A DNA stretch of 64,000 bases from an uncultured Prevotella sp. (GCA_946415755.1 CAMKTS010000016.1:1-64000); one strand, 5' to 3'. Positions 26,243 to 34,931 are shown, numbered from the stretch's first letter. Made by a program: numbers and translations. Notes: generated by a model from the sequence alone, not told the origin.

Positions 26243-27304
26243 ATGGAAATAAAACGTTATACAAACGAGGCTGTAGAGCTGCTGAAGCAGCTGATCAGTA
26301 CACCCAGGGTGAGCAGGTATGAGACGGCGGCTGCCGACATTTTCGAGCAGCAGGTGCAGAAGTGGGGGATGACGTGCCGACGCATCGGCAACAACATCCT
26401 GATTCAGGAAGAGACAGACCCCCGCAAGCCGACGCTGCTGCTCAACGCACATATCGACACGGTGAAACCCGTGGCCACCTGGACGCGCAAGCCGTTCACA
26501 CCCGTCGTAGAGGGTGACCGACTCTACGGACTGGGAGCCAACGACTGCGGCGGCGGCTTGGTGAGTCTGCTGGCGGCATACCGCATTTTTCGGGACGGGA
26601 TGATGCCGGGCGCGAGCTATAACCTCGTGTTTCTGGCCTCTTGCGAAGAAGAGGTCAGCGGAGAAGGCGGTTTCAGGAAAGCCCTGCCGGAGCTGCCACC
26701 CATCGATGTGGCGATTGTCGGAGAACCGACGGGTATGCAGCCCGCCATTGCCGAGAAGGGACTGATGGTCATCGACGGCATCGCCCGTGGCAAGAGCGGC
26801 CATGCCGCCCGTGAGGAGGGAGTCAACGCCATCTACGAGGCCCTCGACGACCTGGTATGGCTGCGCGACTACCGATTCTCGAAGGTCAGTCCGCTGCTTG
26901 GTGCCACGAAGATGACGGTGACGATGGTCAGCAGCGGTACGCAGCATAACGTGGTACCCGACGAGTGCCGTTTTGTCATCGATGTGCGGCCCAACGAATA
27001 CTACCACAACGAATACCTGTTTGCCTTCCTGCAGAAGCACATGAAGAAGTGTGAGCTGACGGCGCGTTCCTTCCGTCTGTCATCATCGCATATCCCCCAC
27101 GACCACCCGCTGGTACAACGCTGCATCGCCCTCGGCATGACCCCGTTTGGCTCCCCGACGCTCAGCGACCAGGCCCTCATGCCCTTCCCCTCGCTGAAAC
27201 TCGGCCCCGGCGAATCAAGCCGAAGCCACTCTGCCGATGAGTTCATCTGCATCAGCGAGATAGAAAAAGCAGTATCAACATATGTTACGTTGATAAATGA
27301 GTAA
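26243..27304 (+). CDS. argE: M20 family N-acyl-ornithine deacetylase-like hydrolase
   Basis: The 353-residue protein has the M20 di-zinc motifs: NAHIDTVKP (His, Asp), GANDCGGGLVS (bridging Asp), SCEEEVSGEGG (catalytic Glu pair), GEPTGMQPAIAEKG and a C-terminal SRSHSADEF with the last His ligand. Architecture and length match the ArgE/DapE group; in Bacteroidota this branch usually acts on N-acetyl- or N-succinyl-ornithine in arginine synthesis. No other arginine gene is in view, so the substrate is inferred from family only. The final residues NE and the stop codon are encoded by an adjacent repeat. Confidence 0.8.
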   Translation: MEIKRYTNEAVELLKQLISTPRVSRYETAAADIFEQQVQKWGMTCRRIGNNILIQEETDPRKPTLLLNAHIDTVKPVATWTRKPFTPVVEGDRLYGLGANDCGGGLVSLLAAYRIFRDGMMPGASYNLVFLASCEEEVSGEGGFRKALPELPPIDVAIVGEPTGMQPAIAEKGLMVIDGIARGKSGHAAREEGVNAIYEALDDLVWLRDYRFSKVSPLLGATKMTVTMVSSGTQHNVVPDECRFVIDVRPNEYYHNEYLFAFLQKHMKKCELTARSFRLSSSHIPHDHPLVQRCIALGMTPFGSPTLSDQALMPFPSLKLGPGESSRSHSADEFICISEIEKAVSTYVTLINE

Positions 27305-27436
27305 TTAGTAATGAGTAATTAGTAATTATGATTACTTCAAGCATGGAAAATACGCGCCATTAATTTTTAGCAAGCGCCCAATGAGAGGCTTAAACAAATC
27401 ATAATTACTAATTACTCATTACTCATTACTAATTAT
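27296..27436. mobile_element. gene-less inverted-repeat element (MITE-like relative of 23840-24334)
   Basis: Left arm 27296-27341 and right arm 27392-27436 read inward as TAATTAGTAATGAG units ending TAATTATGATT, then TTYAAGC. These are the same ends as the four-helix-bundle element, with only about 50 bp between and no gene. It fills the gap between the converging argE and EnvC-like genes, and holds the argE stop codon. Confidence 0.6.
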
Positions 27437-29032
27437 TTATCTTCCCAGCCACTGTTCCGGATTGAGCTTGGCGGTTTCGCGGCGCAGCTGGAACTGGAGG
27501 ATGTTGTCGTGGCCCACGCGGCCTAACACCTGGCGGGTGGAGACCTTCTGACCGCGATGTACGTTGACACCGGCGAGGTTGCAGTAGACGGAGATGTAGC
27601 TGCCGTGGCGTACCATGACGACCATCGTACCGCCAAAGCTGAAAACGGCACTCACCTCACCGTCGAAGATGCTACGCGCCATCGCACCGTTGTCTCCTTG
27701 GATGTTGATGCCCTTGTTGTCGAGCGTCACGTTGCGCAGCCCCTCTACGTTGTACTGTCCGAACTGGCTCACGATGCGGTAGCTGCCCGTGATGGGCATG
27801 GGCAGACGGCCACGGTTGCTCTCGAAGCTGCCGCTGATGCGCTGGTCTTCCGACGGTACGTTCAGCACCTCTTCTGCTTCCTTGCGTGCCGAGGCCACGG
27901 CCTTTGCGTGTTCGGTGGCCTCCTTCTCGGCGCGCCGCTCCTCGGCACGGCGGGCTTCCTCCGCCTCACGGGCCTTGCGCTCGGCAAGCTCCTTCTCCCG
28001 TCGGCTCCGGGCGGCCAGGGCATCGGCCTTGGCCTTTTCCTCGCGGGCCTTGGCTTCGGCGATACGGCGGGCATTCTCACGGGCTGCCGCCTCGGCTTCC
28101 GCCTTCTTACGGGCCAGTTCGGCGGCCCGTTTCTTTGCAGCCTCAGCTTCGGCGCGCCGCTTGGCTTCGGCGGCGGCACGTGCCTTCTGACGGGCTATCT
28201 CCTCAGCAATCAGACGGTCAATCTGGGCATTCAGTGCCGCATCTTTCTGCTTCTGCTGGGCAATGATGTTCTGGATGGTCTTCTGTTCCTTCTTCAGCGT
28301 GCTCACCACGTTCTGCTGTTCCACCTGCTTACCTTCCAGCGAGCGACGCTCGCGTTCTCCCTTCGCCAGCAGGTCGGTTTTCTGGCTCTTGGCACGGTTC
28401 AGCTCCTGGAACTTCATGTCGACGGCCTCCTGCTGTGCCTTCACCTCGTTGCCCTGTACCCGCTGGTAGGAGGCGTATTCACGCATGAAGCGCAGGCGGC
28501 GGTACATCTGGGTGAGGTTGTCGGCACTGAAGATGAACATCAGCTGGCTCTGCACGGAACGGTTGCGGTGCATGTAACGCATCGACTTGACATAGCGCTG
28601 CTTGCATTCGAGCAACTGGTCCTGCAACACGTCCAACTGGTTGCCGAGCGTCTCAATCTCGATGTCCAGCGAGTTGATGTCGTGACGGATGGTGTCGATG
28701 GTGCGTCGCTTGCCTTCAATTTCGGTGTTGATGATCATCAGGTTGCGCAGCCGTTTCTGCACATCCTGCTGGTTGTTGGCGAGCCGCTGCTCCTGTGCCT
28801 TGATTTGTTGTTGCAGCTGCTGGCGCTGGTTCTGCAGTGCCTGTACCGACTCCGGCTGTTTGGTGCCTTTCTTCTTGGTTGTCGTTTTCTTCTTACTCTG
28901 GCTGGTGGTTTTATTCTTGGTTACAACGGTCTTCTTCGCCGCCGACCGTCCCTTGCGCTGCTGTTGTGCGTAAGGCGTCAGGGTGAAGACCGTGAGAAGG
29001 AACAGGACTGCTAATCGCTTCATTCCGAACAT
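27437..29032 (-). CDS. EnvC-like murein hydrolase activator with degenerate LytM domain
   Basis: The 531-residue protein begins with a signal peptide ending PYAQ, followed by a basic Lys/Thr-rich stretch and a long coiled coil (residues about 60-380, rich in Glu, Lys, Ala and Arg). The C-terminal 110 residues (FGQYNVEGLRNVTLDNKGI to PEQWLGR) match the peptidase M23/LytM fold. The usual zinc ligands HxxxD and HxH are replaced (NKGIN, LQFQL), as in EnvC and NlpD. It therefore probably activates amidases during cell division rather than cutting peptidoglycan. Its start codon directly follows the stop of the DUF4292 gene. Confidence 0.85.
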   Translation of the reverse strand: MFGMKRLAVLFLLTVFTLTPYAQQQRKGRSAAKKTVVTKNKTTSQSKKKTTTKKKGTKQPESVQALQNQRQQLQQQIKAQEQRLANNQQDVQKRLRNLMIINTEIEGKRRTIDTIRHDINSLDIEIETLGNQLDVLQDQLLECKQRYVKSMRYMHRNRSVQSQLMFIFSADNLTQMYRRLRFMREYASYQRVQGNEVKAQQEAVDMKFQELNRAKSQKTDLLAKGERERRSLEGKQVEQQNVVSTLKKEQKTIQNIIAQQKQKDAALNAQIDRLIAEEIARQKARAAAEAKRRAEAEAAKKRAAELARKKAEAEAAARENARRIAEAKAREEKAKADALAARSRREKELAERKAREAEEARRAEERRAEKEATEHAKAVASARKEAEEVLNVPSEDQRISGSFESNRGRLPMPITGSYRIVSQFGQYNVEGLRNVTLDNKGINIQGDNGAMARSIFDGEVSAVFSFGGTMVVMVRHGSYISVYCNLAGVNVHRGQKVSTRQVLGRVGHDNILQFQLRRETAKLNPEQWLGR

Positions 29033-30028
29033 TTAGAGAGACATAAAGCGGCGCAGGATGTCATCGACCGACACCTGGCGGTATTTGGTAGAGACTTCCG
29101 TGCGGGTTTCCCAGTCTTCGTCACTGCCCATGTAGTTGAGGGTCATATTGAACTTGATCTCCTTGTTGGGGGTGTTGAACGTGATGTTGTGGCTCATCGG
29201 GAAGGGCTTGTGGTTGTTGTACTTGAAGTCCTCGTAGTCCCAGTTGAGCTGGTAGTTGCCGCGATACTTGTCGTTGAACATGATATTGGCCATCTTCACG
29301 ATGGCAGCGACGTTGTCCACCAGCCAGCGGTACGACAGCCTGCCACTCTCCAGCGACACCACCACGTCGTCGGTGCCCATCTCGGCATCGAAGGTCTTCA
29401 GGTTCTTGTCGGCCAGCCTCGACTTACCGGGCTGGAAGAGCTCGTTCCAGAAGAGGGCCTGCAATACGTAGAAGTCGATGTCGCTGTTACGCAGGAAGTC
29501 CAGCTGTCCGTAGGGCACCTTCAGGTATTGCTTGTTGATACGGTCCATGATGAGCACATACTCCTTTGTGAACTCCAGTCTGCCGGCCTCTACGAATCCG
29601 AAGGCCATCAGTTGCAGGCGTATCACGTCGTCGCGCTTCATCCTCAGGTTGCCGGTCAGCGTCATCTGCTGGTTGCCCACCTCTATGGCTAACTTCACCT
29701 TCGAGGTGATGAAGCGGGCATGCTGCGCGTTGTCGGTCACCTTCTGCAGGAACGACTCTTTGTTGAGTTTCACGACAGGGACTTCGGGGGCGGCGCTTTC
29801 CTCGGTAGCGGTTGACTGCTGTGCCAACTCCTCGGCAACGCTCCTCTTGCTCCTGGGGGCAGTGGTCTCGCTGCTCCTTTTCCTGTCGGCCTTGGTCGTT
29901 GCAACGCTCTCCTCCTCGTATGACGGACCGTCGTAGTGACGGCCGAGTCGTCCTGATGAGCCACACGATGTCATGAATAGACATGCGCCTGCGCATGCCA
30001 TGATTGCCAGTAAACGTAAGGTTTTCAT
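29033..30028 (-). CDS. DUF4292 family lipoprotein
   Basis: The 331-residue product starts at MKTLRLLAIMACAGACLF and has lipobox MTSC, so it is an envelope lipoprotein. A Ser/Thr/Glu linker follows, then a conserved beta-rich domain with MTLTGNLRMKRDDVIRLQL and the later INKQYLKVPY and LNWDYEDF segments typical of DUF4292. The fold resembles lipoprotein-carrier proteins of the LolA/LolB type, but function is not established. A longer frame to 30205 exists but precedes the signal peptide. Its ATG overlaps the TGA of the TPR gene by the four bases ATGA, so translation is probably coupled. Confidence 0.82.
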   Translation of the reverse strand: MKTLRLLAIMACAGACLFMTSCGSSGRLGRHYDGPSYEEESVATTKADRKRSSETTAPRSKRSVAEELAQQSTATEESAAPEVPVVKLNKESFLQKVTDNAQHARFITSKVKLAIEVGNQQMTLTGNLRMKRDDVIRLQLMAFGFVEAGRLEFTKEYVLIMDRINKQYLKVPYGQLDFLRNSDIDFYVLQALFWNELFQPGKSRLADKNLKTFDAEMGTDDVVVSLESGRLSYRWLVDNVAAIVKMANIMFNDKYRGNYQLNWDYEDFKYNNHKPFPMSHNITFNTPNKEIKFNMTLNYMGSDEDWETRTEVSTKYRQVSVDDILRRFMSL

Positions 30029-31743
30029 TCTTTTAAGTATTTTTTCAGTTTGATTTTCCGTATAAGCACTTGTGATGGCGGGTTGTCGCCGGTCGCCCTG
30101 TCGGCAGCCCGTTGCCAGTAGTCGACGGCCTTGTCGGTCTCGCCGATGTGGTAGTAGATATCGCCGGCGTGTTCCAGGAGCACTGCCGACGTGTCGGTGT
30201 CGCACTGCAGTGTCTGGTCGATGTAGATGCGGGCTTCGTTATAGCGTTTCTGCATGAAGAGTATCCATGCGTAGGTGTCGAGGTAGGTGGCATTCTTCGG
30301 CTCTGCCTTGATGGTACGGTACGACATCTGCTCGGCCTCTTCGAGCCGGATGCCGCGCTCACTGAGGTAGTAGGCGTAGTTGTTCAGACAGCCGATGTTG
30401 TCGTCTTTCCATTGAAGGCAGGAGTCGTAGGCGGCAAAGGCCTCCTTGTCCATGCCCTTCTGGTGCAAGATGTCGCCCATCACGGCATAGAAGTCGCTGA
30501 CAATGGCAGGGTCGCTCTGGGCGGTGATGACACCGATGCCGTTCTGGAAGGCGTTGAGGGCCTCGTCCAACTGCTGCTTCTGGTAGTAGGCGATGCCCTG
30601 GTAGTAGTAGAAGGCCATCTCGTCGGGGTTGTACTTACGGGCATCGCTGCAAAGGGCGATGACGCGCTCGCGGTCGTTGTCCTGCCAGGCGTAGCTGACC
30701 AGTTGCAGGCGGGCGGCGGCATTGTCGGGTTCTGTCTGCAGGGCCTGTTCCAGTACGGGAGCGATGCTGTCGTGCGGCATCTTCTTCAGGTTCATATAGG
30801 TGGCACAGAACAGCGGCATGCCGGCATCGGTCTGTGGCATGTCCAGCAGTCGGTGGAAGAGCTGCAGCACCCGTGTGGAGTCTCCACCGTTCTTCTCTGA
30901 GTCGCTGATGACCTGTCGCATCACCATCACACGGTCCTGTGTGCTGGCCTCGCGGCTCAACAGGACGCGCTCCAGGTAGCGGTTGGCATTCAGCGTGTCT
31001 TTCTGGTCGTTATAGTGTGACAGTAGCGCCATCAGGACGCTGCGGTTGTCGGGTTCCTCCTTCAGAATGTCGTTGTAGATGGCCAGTGCCTTTTTCTTCT
31101 GGCCGTTCATATAGAGGGCGTTGCCGTACAGGCAGGCATAGTTCTTGTCGTTGGGGTACTTGTCGGCCAGCATCTTCATCTCGGCAATGGCGGCTTTCTT
31201 GTCTCCCTTCTGGGTGTAGAAGTTGCTCTTGGCGTAGGACAGCCGTTCGCTCTTGCCCTCGATGGTCTCCAGTCTCGACAGAGTACGGATGGCATTGTCG
31301 TAGTCCTCGCGCTGTTCGTAGAGCTGGATGAGGATGCCCAGCACGTCATCGCGCTCACGGCTTTTCTCCGAAAGGCTCTCCAGGGTGGTGATGGCATCGT
31401 CGAACTGCCGCAGGTTGATGTATGCGTTGGCCAGCGTCTCTAAGTAGGTGGTATTCGAAGGCTCCAGGCTGACGGCCTTCTTCGAGTATTCCAGTGCCGT
31501 GTCTTTCTGTTTCAGCATGGCATAGTATTGTGCCAAGTAGTAGTAGGCCTCCGAACGGGTGGAGTCTATCTCGATGCAGTGGCGCAGCAGGTCGAAGGCC
31601 GCATCGCTGTTTCCTTTCTCCCGCTGGCAGATGGCCTCCAGGAAGAAAGCGTCATACTTCCGCCCATCTTGGGCGGAAGAAATGAGGAATGAGAAATGAG
31701 GAATGAGAAATGTCAACAAGAGCATTGTTCTCATCCCTTTCAT
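30025..31743 (-). CDS. tetratricopeptide repeat protein, exported
   Basis: The start at 31743 gives 572 residues with a signal peptide MKGMRTMLLLTFLIPHFSF, then LISSAQ; an ATG at 31785 would add 14 residues. Tandem TPR motifs run through most of the length (SEAYYYLAQYYAMLKQKDTALEYSKKA, TYLETLANAYINLRQFDDAI, AFYYYQGIAYYQKQQLDEALNAF and others). TPR proteins scaffold complexes; the conserved order with DUF4292 and EnvC-like genes suggests an envelope task. The hydrophobic core PHFSFLISS is encoded by an AATGAGAA array, and the cleavage site SSAQDGRK by a perfect palindrome. Confidence 0.85.
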   Translation of the reverse strand: MKGMRTMLLLTFLIPHFSFLISSAQDGRKYDAFFLEAICQREKGNSDAAFDLLRHCIEIDSTRSEAYYYLAQYYAMLKQKDTALEYSKKAVSLEPSNTTYLETLANAYINLRQFDDAITTLESLSEKSRERDDVLGILIQLYEQREDYDNAIRTLSRLETIEGKSERLSYAKSNFYTQKGDKKAAIAEMKMLADKYPNDKNYACLYGNALYMNGQKKKALAIYNDILKEEPDNRSVLMALLSHYNDQKDTLNANRYLERVLLSREASTQDRVMVMRQVISDSEKNGGDSTRVLQLFHRLLDMPQTDAGMPLFCATYMNLKKMPHDSIAPVLEQALQTEPDNAAARLQLVSYAWQDNDRERVIALCSDARKYNPDEMAFYYYQGIAYYQKQQLDEALNAFQNGIGVITAQSDPAIVSDFYAVMGDILHQKGMDKEAFAAYDSCLQWKDDNIGCLNNYAYYLSERGIRLEEAEQMSYRTIKAEPKNATYLDTYAWILFMQKRYNEARIYIDQTLQCDTDTSAVLLEHAGDIYYHIGETDKAVDYWQRAADRATGDNPPSQVLIRKIKLKKYLKE

Positions 31744-31845
31744 GCGCTTCAAGCATTTGGCTATGGTACTGGTAGCATTCTTCATTTCTCATTGAGGGCC
31801 GACAGCCCGCCATTTCTCATTGCTCACTTCTCATTTCTCATTTGG
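31657..31845. repeat. palindrome and AATGAGAA arrays at the TPR gene start
   Basis: A perfect 10-bp-arm hairpin (CTTCCGCCCA, loop TCT, at 31657-31679) is joined to plus-strand AATGAG units at 31680-31711. About 70 bp on, reversed CATTTCTCATT units run to 31845. Part is coding (signal peptide of the TPR protein) and part fills the gap to dut. Confidence 0.75.
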
Positions 31846-31855
31846 CATGAAATGC

Positions 31856-32293
31856 CTATTTTACTCCCGTATGTCCGTATCCTCCCTCGCCGCGCTCGGT
31901 CTCGTCGAGGGCTTCAACCACCACGAACTCCCCCTGTTCGCAACGGGCGATGACCAGCTGTGCGATGCGCTCGCCATCGTTGACCACGAAGTCGGTTTCC
32001 GACAGGTTGATGAGCACCACACCCACCTCACCACGGTAGTCGGCATCGATGGTGCCCGGCGCGTTCAGCACCGTCAGACCGTGCTTCAGGGCCAGTCCGC
32101 TGCGCGGCCTCACCTGGGCTTCGTAGCCCTCTGGCAGGGCGATGTACAGTCCTGTGGGAATCAGGCGGCGCTCCATGGGGCGCAGGGTGATGGGGGCATC
32201 GAGGTTAGCCCTCAGGTCCATGCCGGCACTCTGCGGCGTGGCGTATGCGGGCAGTGGCTGGTGACCGCGGTTGACTACTTGAATCTTTGTCAT
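31856..32293 (-). CDS. dut: dUTP diphosphatase
   Basis: The 145-residue protein shows the five dUTPase motifs in order: [35 protein letters not shown] with the catalytic Asp, RIAQLVI, and the C-terminal [10 protein letters not shown] arm (Tyr in place of the usual Phe). It forms trimers that cut dUTP to dUMP and pyrophosphate, supplying thymidylate synthesis and keeping uracil out of DNA. It is the first gene of the dut-TPR-DUF4292-EnvC series on this strand. Confidence 0.95.
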   Translation of the reverse strand: MTKIQVVNRGHQPLPAYATPQSAGMDLRANLDAPITLRPMERRLIPTGLYIALPEGYEAQVRPRSGLALKHGLTVLNAPGTIDADYRGEVGVVLINLSETDFVVNDGERIAQLVIARCEQGEFVVVEALDETERGEGGYGHTGVK

Positions 32294-32605
32294 CTTTCCG
32301 TTGTTACTATATAATTAAGGTGCAAAATTACGCATTTCTCTTCAAATAGCCATACTTTTTTGAAAAAAATTACACTACTTTCGCATGTTTTATAACAATA
32401 CTCAGCTATCGCAAGTTCCTCTAATGATCACAAAAACAATAAAAACTCAAATAAATTTGGTTTTTCATTCGATTTGCACTACTCTGAGGCTTTGCCTCGA
32501 AGGTAGGCTGCATCTCGGAAATGAAAATAAATAGGGATTTATTTTGCATTTCGCTCGATTTGCACTACCTTTGTCGACGAAAACACCTAATCGCATCATT
32601 GCAGC
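32294..32605. promoter_or_regulatory. divergent intergenic region with repeated promoter segment
   Basis: This 312-bp gap between dut and dgt holds no convincing gene. A minus-strand TAATTTTG at 32323-32330 may serve dut. Two related segments, ending CGATTTGCACTAC, occur near 32460-32489 and 32540-32568; the second is an exact promoter for dgt. Between them lies the palindromic-looking GAGGCTTTGCCTC and an imperfect inverted repeat around an AAATAAAT core. Confidence 0.55.
32543..32573 (+). promoter_or_regulatory. dgt promoter
   Basis: TTTG at 32543-32546, then exactly 19 bases, then TACCTTTG at 32566-32573. This is a full match to the Bacteroidota housekeeping promoter TTTG-N19-TAnnTTTG, about 33 bp before the dgt start codon. 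Confidence 0.8.
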
Positions 32606-33952
32606 ATGAAAATGGAGTGGAAGAAACTGATTTCCAGCAAACGGCTGGGACAAGAGTACCGCCATGTGGAGCGGCACGACGACCGCACGGAGTTCAAGCG
32701 CGACTACGACCGCCTGATTTTCTCGGCACCGTTTCGCAGACTACAGAACAAGACACAGGTGTTCCCCCTGCCGGGCAGCGTGTTCGTACATAACCGGCTG
32801 ACACACTCGTTAGAGGTGGCCAGCGTGGGGATGTCGCTGGGCAGCGACGTGGCCCATCGTATCATCAGCGAACGGCGGCCCGACCTGCGTGGTACGCTGT
32901 TCGAGCAGATCGGACAGATTGTCTCTACGGCCTGTCTGGCCCACGACCTGGGGAACCCGCCCTTCGGCCATTCTGGCGAGAAGGCCATCCAGACCTTCTT
33001 CACCGAGGGTGCTGGCAGCATGCTGAAGGAACAGGTGTCGCCCGCCTTCTGGGATGACATCACCCACTTCGAGGGTAATGCCAACGCCTTCCGCCTGCTC
33101 ACCCACCAGTTCAAGGGTCGCCGACCGGGTGGTTTCGTGATGACCTACTCCACCATTGCCAGCATCGTGAAGTATCCCTTCGCCTCGTCGGCAGCCGGTC
33201 GCAAGGGGAAGTTCGGATTCTTCCAGAGCGAGCAGGCTTCCTACCAGCGACTTGCCGATGGAATGGGCATTTTTTGCATCTCGCAGCCTGGTGAGCCACT
33301 CCGTTACGTGCGCCATCCGCTGGTGTATCTCGTAGAGGCTGCCGATGACATCTGCTACGAGATTATGGACTTGGAGGATGCCCATAAGCTGAAGATTCTC
33401 TCCTTCGAAGAGACCTCAGAGCTGCTGCTCGGTTTCTTCGATGCCGACGTACAGCAGAAGATACGGCAGCGTATCATCGACGAGCAGCTCACCGACGAGA
33501 ACGAGCAGATTGTCTACCTGCGTGCCTGTGTCATCGGTAAGTTGGAGAACGAATGCGTCAATGCCTTTGTCGCCCATGAGGACGAGATACTCAGCGGCAC
33601 CTTCACCGGCAGTCTCATCGACCATATCAGTCCCCTGCAGTGTGATGCCTACCGCCGCTGTGCCCGTCTCTCCGTAGAGCGTATCTACCGTAGCAAGGTG
33701 GTGCTCGACGTAGAGTTGTCCGGTTATAAGATCATGGCCACGCTGATGGAACAGATGATTGAGGCCGTGATGCACCCCGACCGTTACTATTCGCAGCAAC
33801 TCATCGGTCGTGTGTCGAGCCAGTACGACATTGATGCCGCCGACCTGGAGTCGCGCCTGATGGCTGTCATCGACTACATCTCCGGCATGACCGATGTCTA
33901 TGCCCTCGATGTCTACCAGAAGATCAACGGTATCTCCCTGCCCGTCATCTGA
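32606..33952 (+). CDS. dgt: deoxyguanosinetriphosphate triphosphohydrolase
   Basis: The 448-residue protein has the HD-domain metal motifs of dGTPases: HNRLTHSLEVASVG (first His), then CLAHDLGNPPFGHSGE (HD plus a downstream His) and later catalytic segments such as HFEGNAQ-like HFEGNANAFRL. An N-terminal RRLQNKTQVFPL segment is also typical. It cleaves dGTP to deoxyguanosine and tripolyphosphate and thereby helps control dNTP pools; some relatives limit phage. It is divergent from dut, so two dNTP hydrolases sit back to back. A strong hairpin lies just after its stop. Confidence 0.95.
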   Translation: MKMEWKKLISSKRLGQEYRHVERHDDRTEFKRDYDRLIFSAPFRRLQNKTQVFPLPGSVFVHNRLTHSLEVASVGMSLGSDVAHRIISERRPDLRGTLFEQIGQIVSTACLAHDLGNPPFGHSGEKAIQTFFTEGAGSMLKEQVSPAFWDDITHFEGNANAFRLLTHQFKGRRPGGFVMTYSTIASIVKYPFASSAAGRKGKFGFFQSEQASYQRLADGMGIFCISQPGEPLRYVRHPLVYLVEAADDICYEIMDLEDAHKLKILSFEETSELLLGFFDADVQQKIRQRIIDEQLTDENEQIVYLRACVIGKLENECVNAFVAHEDEILSGTFTGSLIDHISPLQCDAYRRCARLSVERIYRSKVVLDVELSGYKIMATLMEQMIEAVMHPDRYYSQQLIGRVSSQYDIDAADLESRLMAVIDYISGMTDVYALDVYQKINGISLPVI

Positions 33953-33965
33953 TTAAAACAAAAGA

Positions 33966-33993
33966 CAGGGATGTGCTTTTCGGCACATCCCTG
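33966..33993. terminator. bidirectional terminator hairpin after dgt
   Basis: Perfect 11-bp stem CAGGGATGTGC / GCACATCCCTG around loop TTTTCG, 14 bp after the dgt stop and 17 bp before the end of the converging smalltalk gene. It can serve both strands. Confidence 0.8.
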
Positions 33994-34009
33994 GTCTTAG
34001 TGAGCGTGT

Positions 34010-34123
34010 TTAGATGGTCAGAGGGCCGTGGCCCATGCAGGAGGTGGTTCCTATGGCGGTCAGTGCCGCCGTGAGGATGCTAATCACGATCTGTATGATC
34101 GCTTTCCATTGTTCTTTCTTCAT
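34010..34123 (-). CDS. smalltalk peptide (37 aa)
   Basis: This short frame reads MKKEQWKAIIQIVISILTAA, then LTAIGTTSCMGHGPLTI. A basic start, one hydrophobic helix and a Cys in a lipobox-like TTSC give the pattern of the smalltalk family, tiny Bacteroidales peptides typically found next to an HU-like gene, as here. Function is unknown. It may be a small lipoprotein or membrane peptide. It lies 60 bp downstream of the HU-like gene on the same strand, with a small hairpin (CAGCC, loop, GGCTG) between. Confidence 0.8.
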   Translation of the reverse strand: MKKEQWKAIIQIVISILTAALTAIGTTSCMGHGPLTI

Positions 34124-34183
34124 TGTTCCTTGTTTTCGTTAATACTATTATTCTGGTCTCGCAGCCGTTCTGGCTGTCAGGGC

Positions 34184-34627
34184 TTACTCGCCGCCGCCCT
34201 CGGCATTACGCGGAGAACTGTAGTCGCCCAGCTCCTCCCAGGTCAGGACAGCTCCGGCAGCGCGGGTGACGTCGATGCTCTTGCCTACCACGGCACCGGT
34301 GGGCTGCACCTGCCACTTGGAAGTGATGTCGGTGGCGGCGTTGAACTCCTTCGGATCCTCCACACCCTTCGACTTCATCGACACGCGGAAGATGCCCAGG
34401 TTGTCGATCTTCACCGACTTGCCCTCGTAGGCCAGTTCGCGGACGTGGCTCACCAGGTCGGCGATGACACCCTTGATGGTTCCCACAGAGTAGGCGCTGT
34501 TGTGACCGGCCATGTGCTCGATCAGACCATCCAGTTCCATCAGCCCCTCGCTAGCCTTGCGAGCGTAATACTTGCCATAACCTGCCGACTTACGATTGTT
34601 GTTCTTGTACAAACGATACTTTGCCAT
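34184..34627 (-). CDS. HU family DNA-binding protein
   Basis: The 147-residue protein starts MAKYRLYKNNN and includes VGTIKGVIADLVSHVRELAYEGKSVKIDNLGIFRVSM, which is the HU/IHF helical body and beta-arm base. It is longer than classic HU and belongs to the Bacteroidales HU-like group that accompanies smalltalk peptides. It probably binds and bends DNA; whether it acts on the chromosome or on an element is unknown. The C-terminal tail (SSPRNAEGGGE) is flexible. It has its own promoter and is divergent from the HIRAN-like gene. Confidence 0.88.
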   Translation of the reverse strand: MAKYRLYKNNNRKSAGYGKYYARKASEGLMELDGLIEHMAGHNSAYSVGTIKGVIADLVSHVRELAYEGKSVKIDNLGIFRVSMKSKGVEDPKEFNAATDITSKWQVQPTGAVVGKSIDVTRAAGAVLTWEELGDYSSPRNAEGGGE

Positions 34628-34931
34628 AATGTTGTTTCCTTTCTTTTTTTAATTGTTAGACATTGTGTTGTTTGCAATTTCCGACTTTGTTCAGCGCTGT
34701 TGTTGTCTTGTTTGCGGTTGCAAAGGTACGGCAAGATTATGGCCTTTGCAAGGAAATGGGTGGGGTCAGGATAAACCTAAATTGCAACGTACTCATTGTC
34801 AGCAAGTTTCCAGCGTGTTTAAGAAATTGATACAAGAAAAGCGCTTTTTCCCTTTTGCGTTTTGCCTATTTCTTCGTAACTTTGCACCACCTTATTATTA
34901 TAATGATGGCTTAATTAAAAATCCGCGAAAA
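34628..34931. promoter_or_regulatory. divergent promoter region between the HU-like and HIRAN-like genes
   Basis: About 300 bp with no gene. Minus strand: TTGC, 19 bases, TACCTTTG (34751 to 34721) for the HU-like gene. Plus strand: TTTG at 34854-34857, 19 bases, TAACTTTG at 34877-34884 for the HIRAN-like gene. Both fit the Bacteroidota promoter. Confidence 0.75.

Noticed and set aside
26183..27040. 285-residue minus-strand frame opposite argE, ending in FSFLISHF
   Set aside because: Antisense to a gene with all M20 motifs; the hydrophobic tail is only the reverse reading of the AATGAGAA array.
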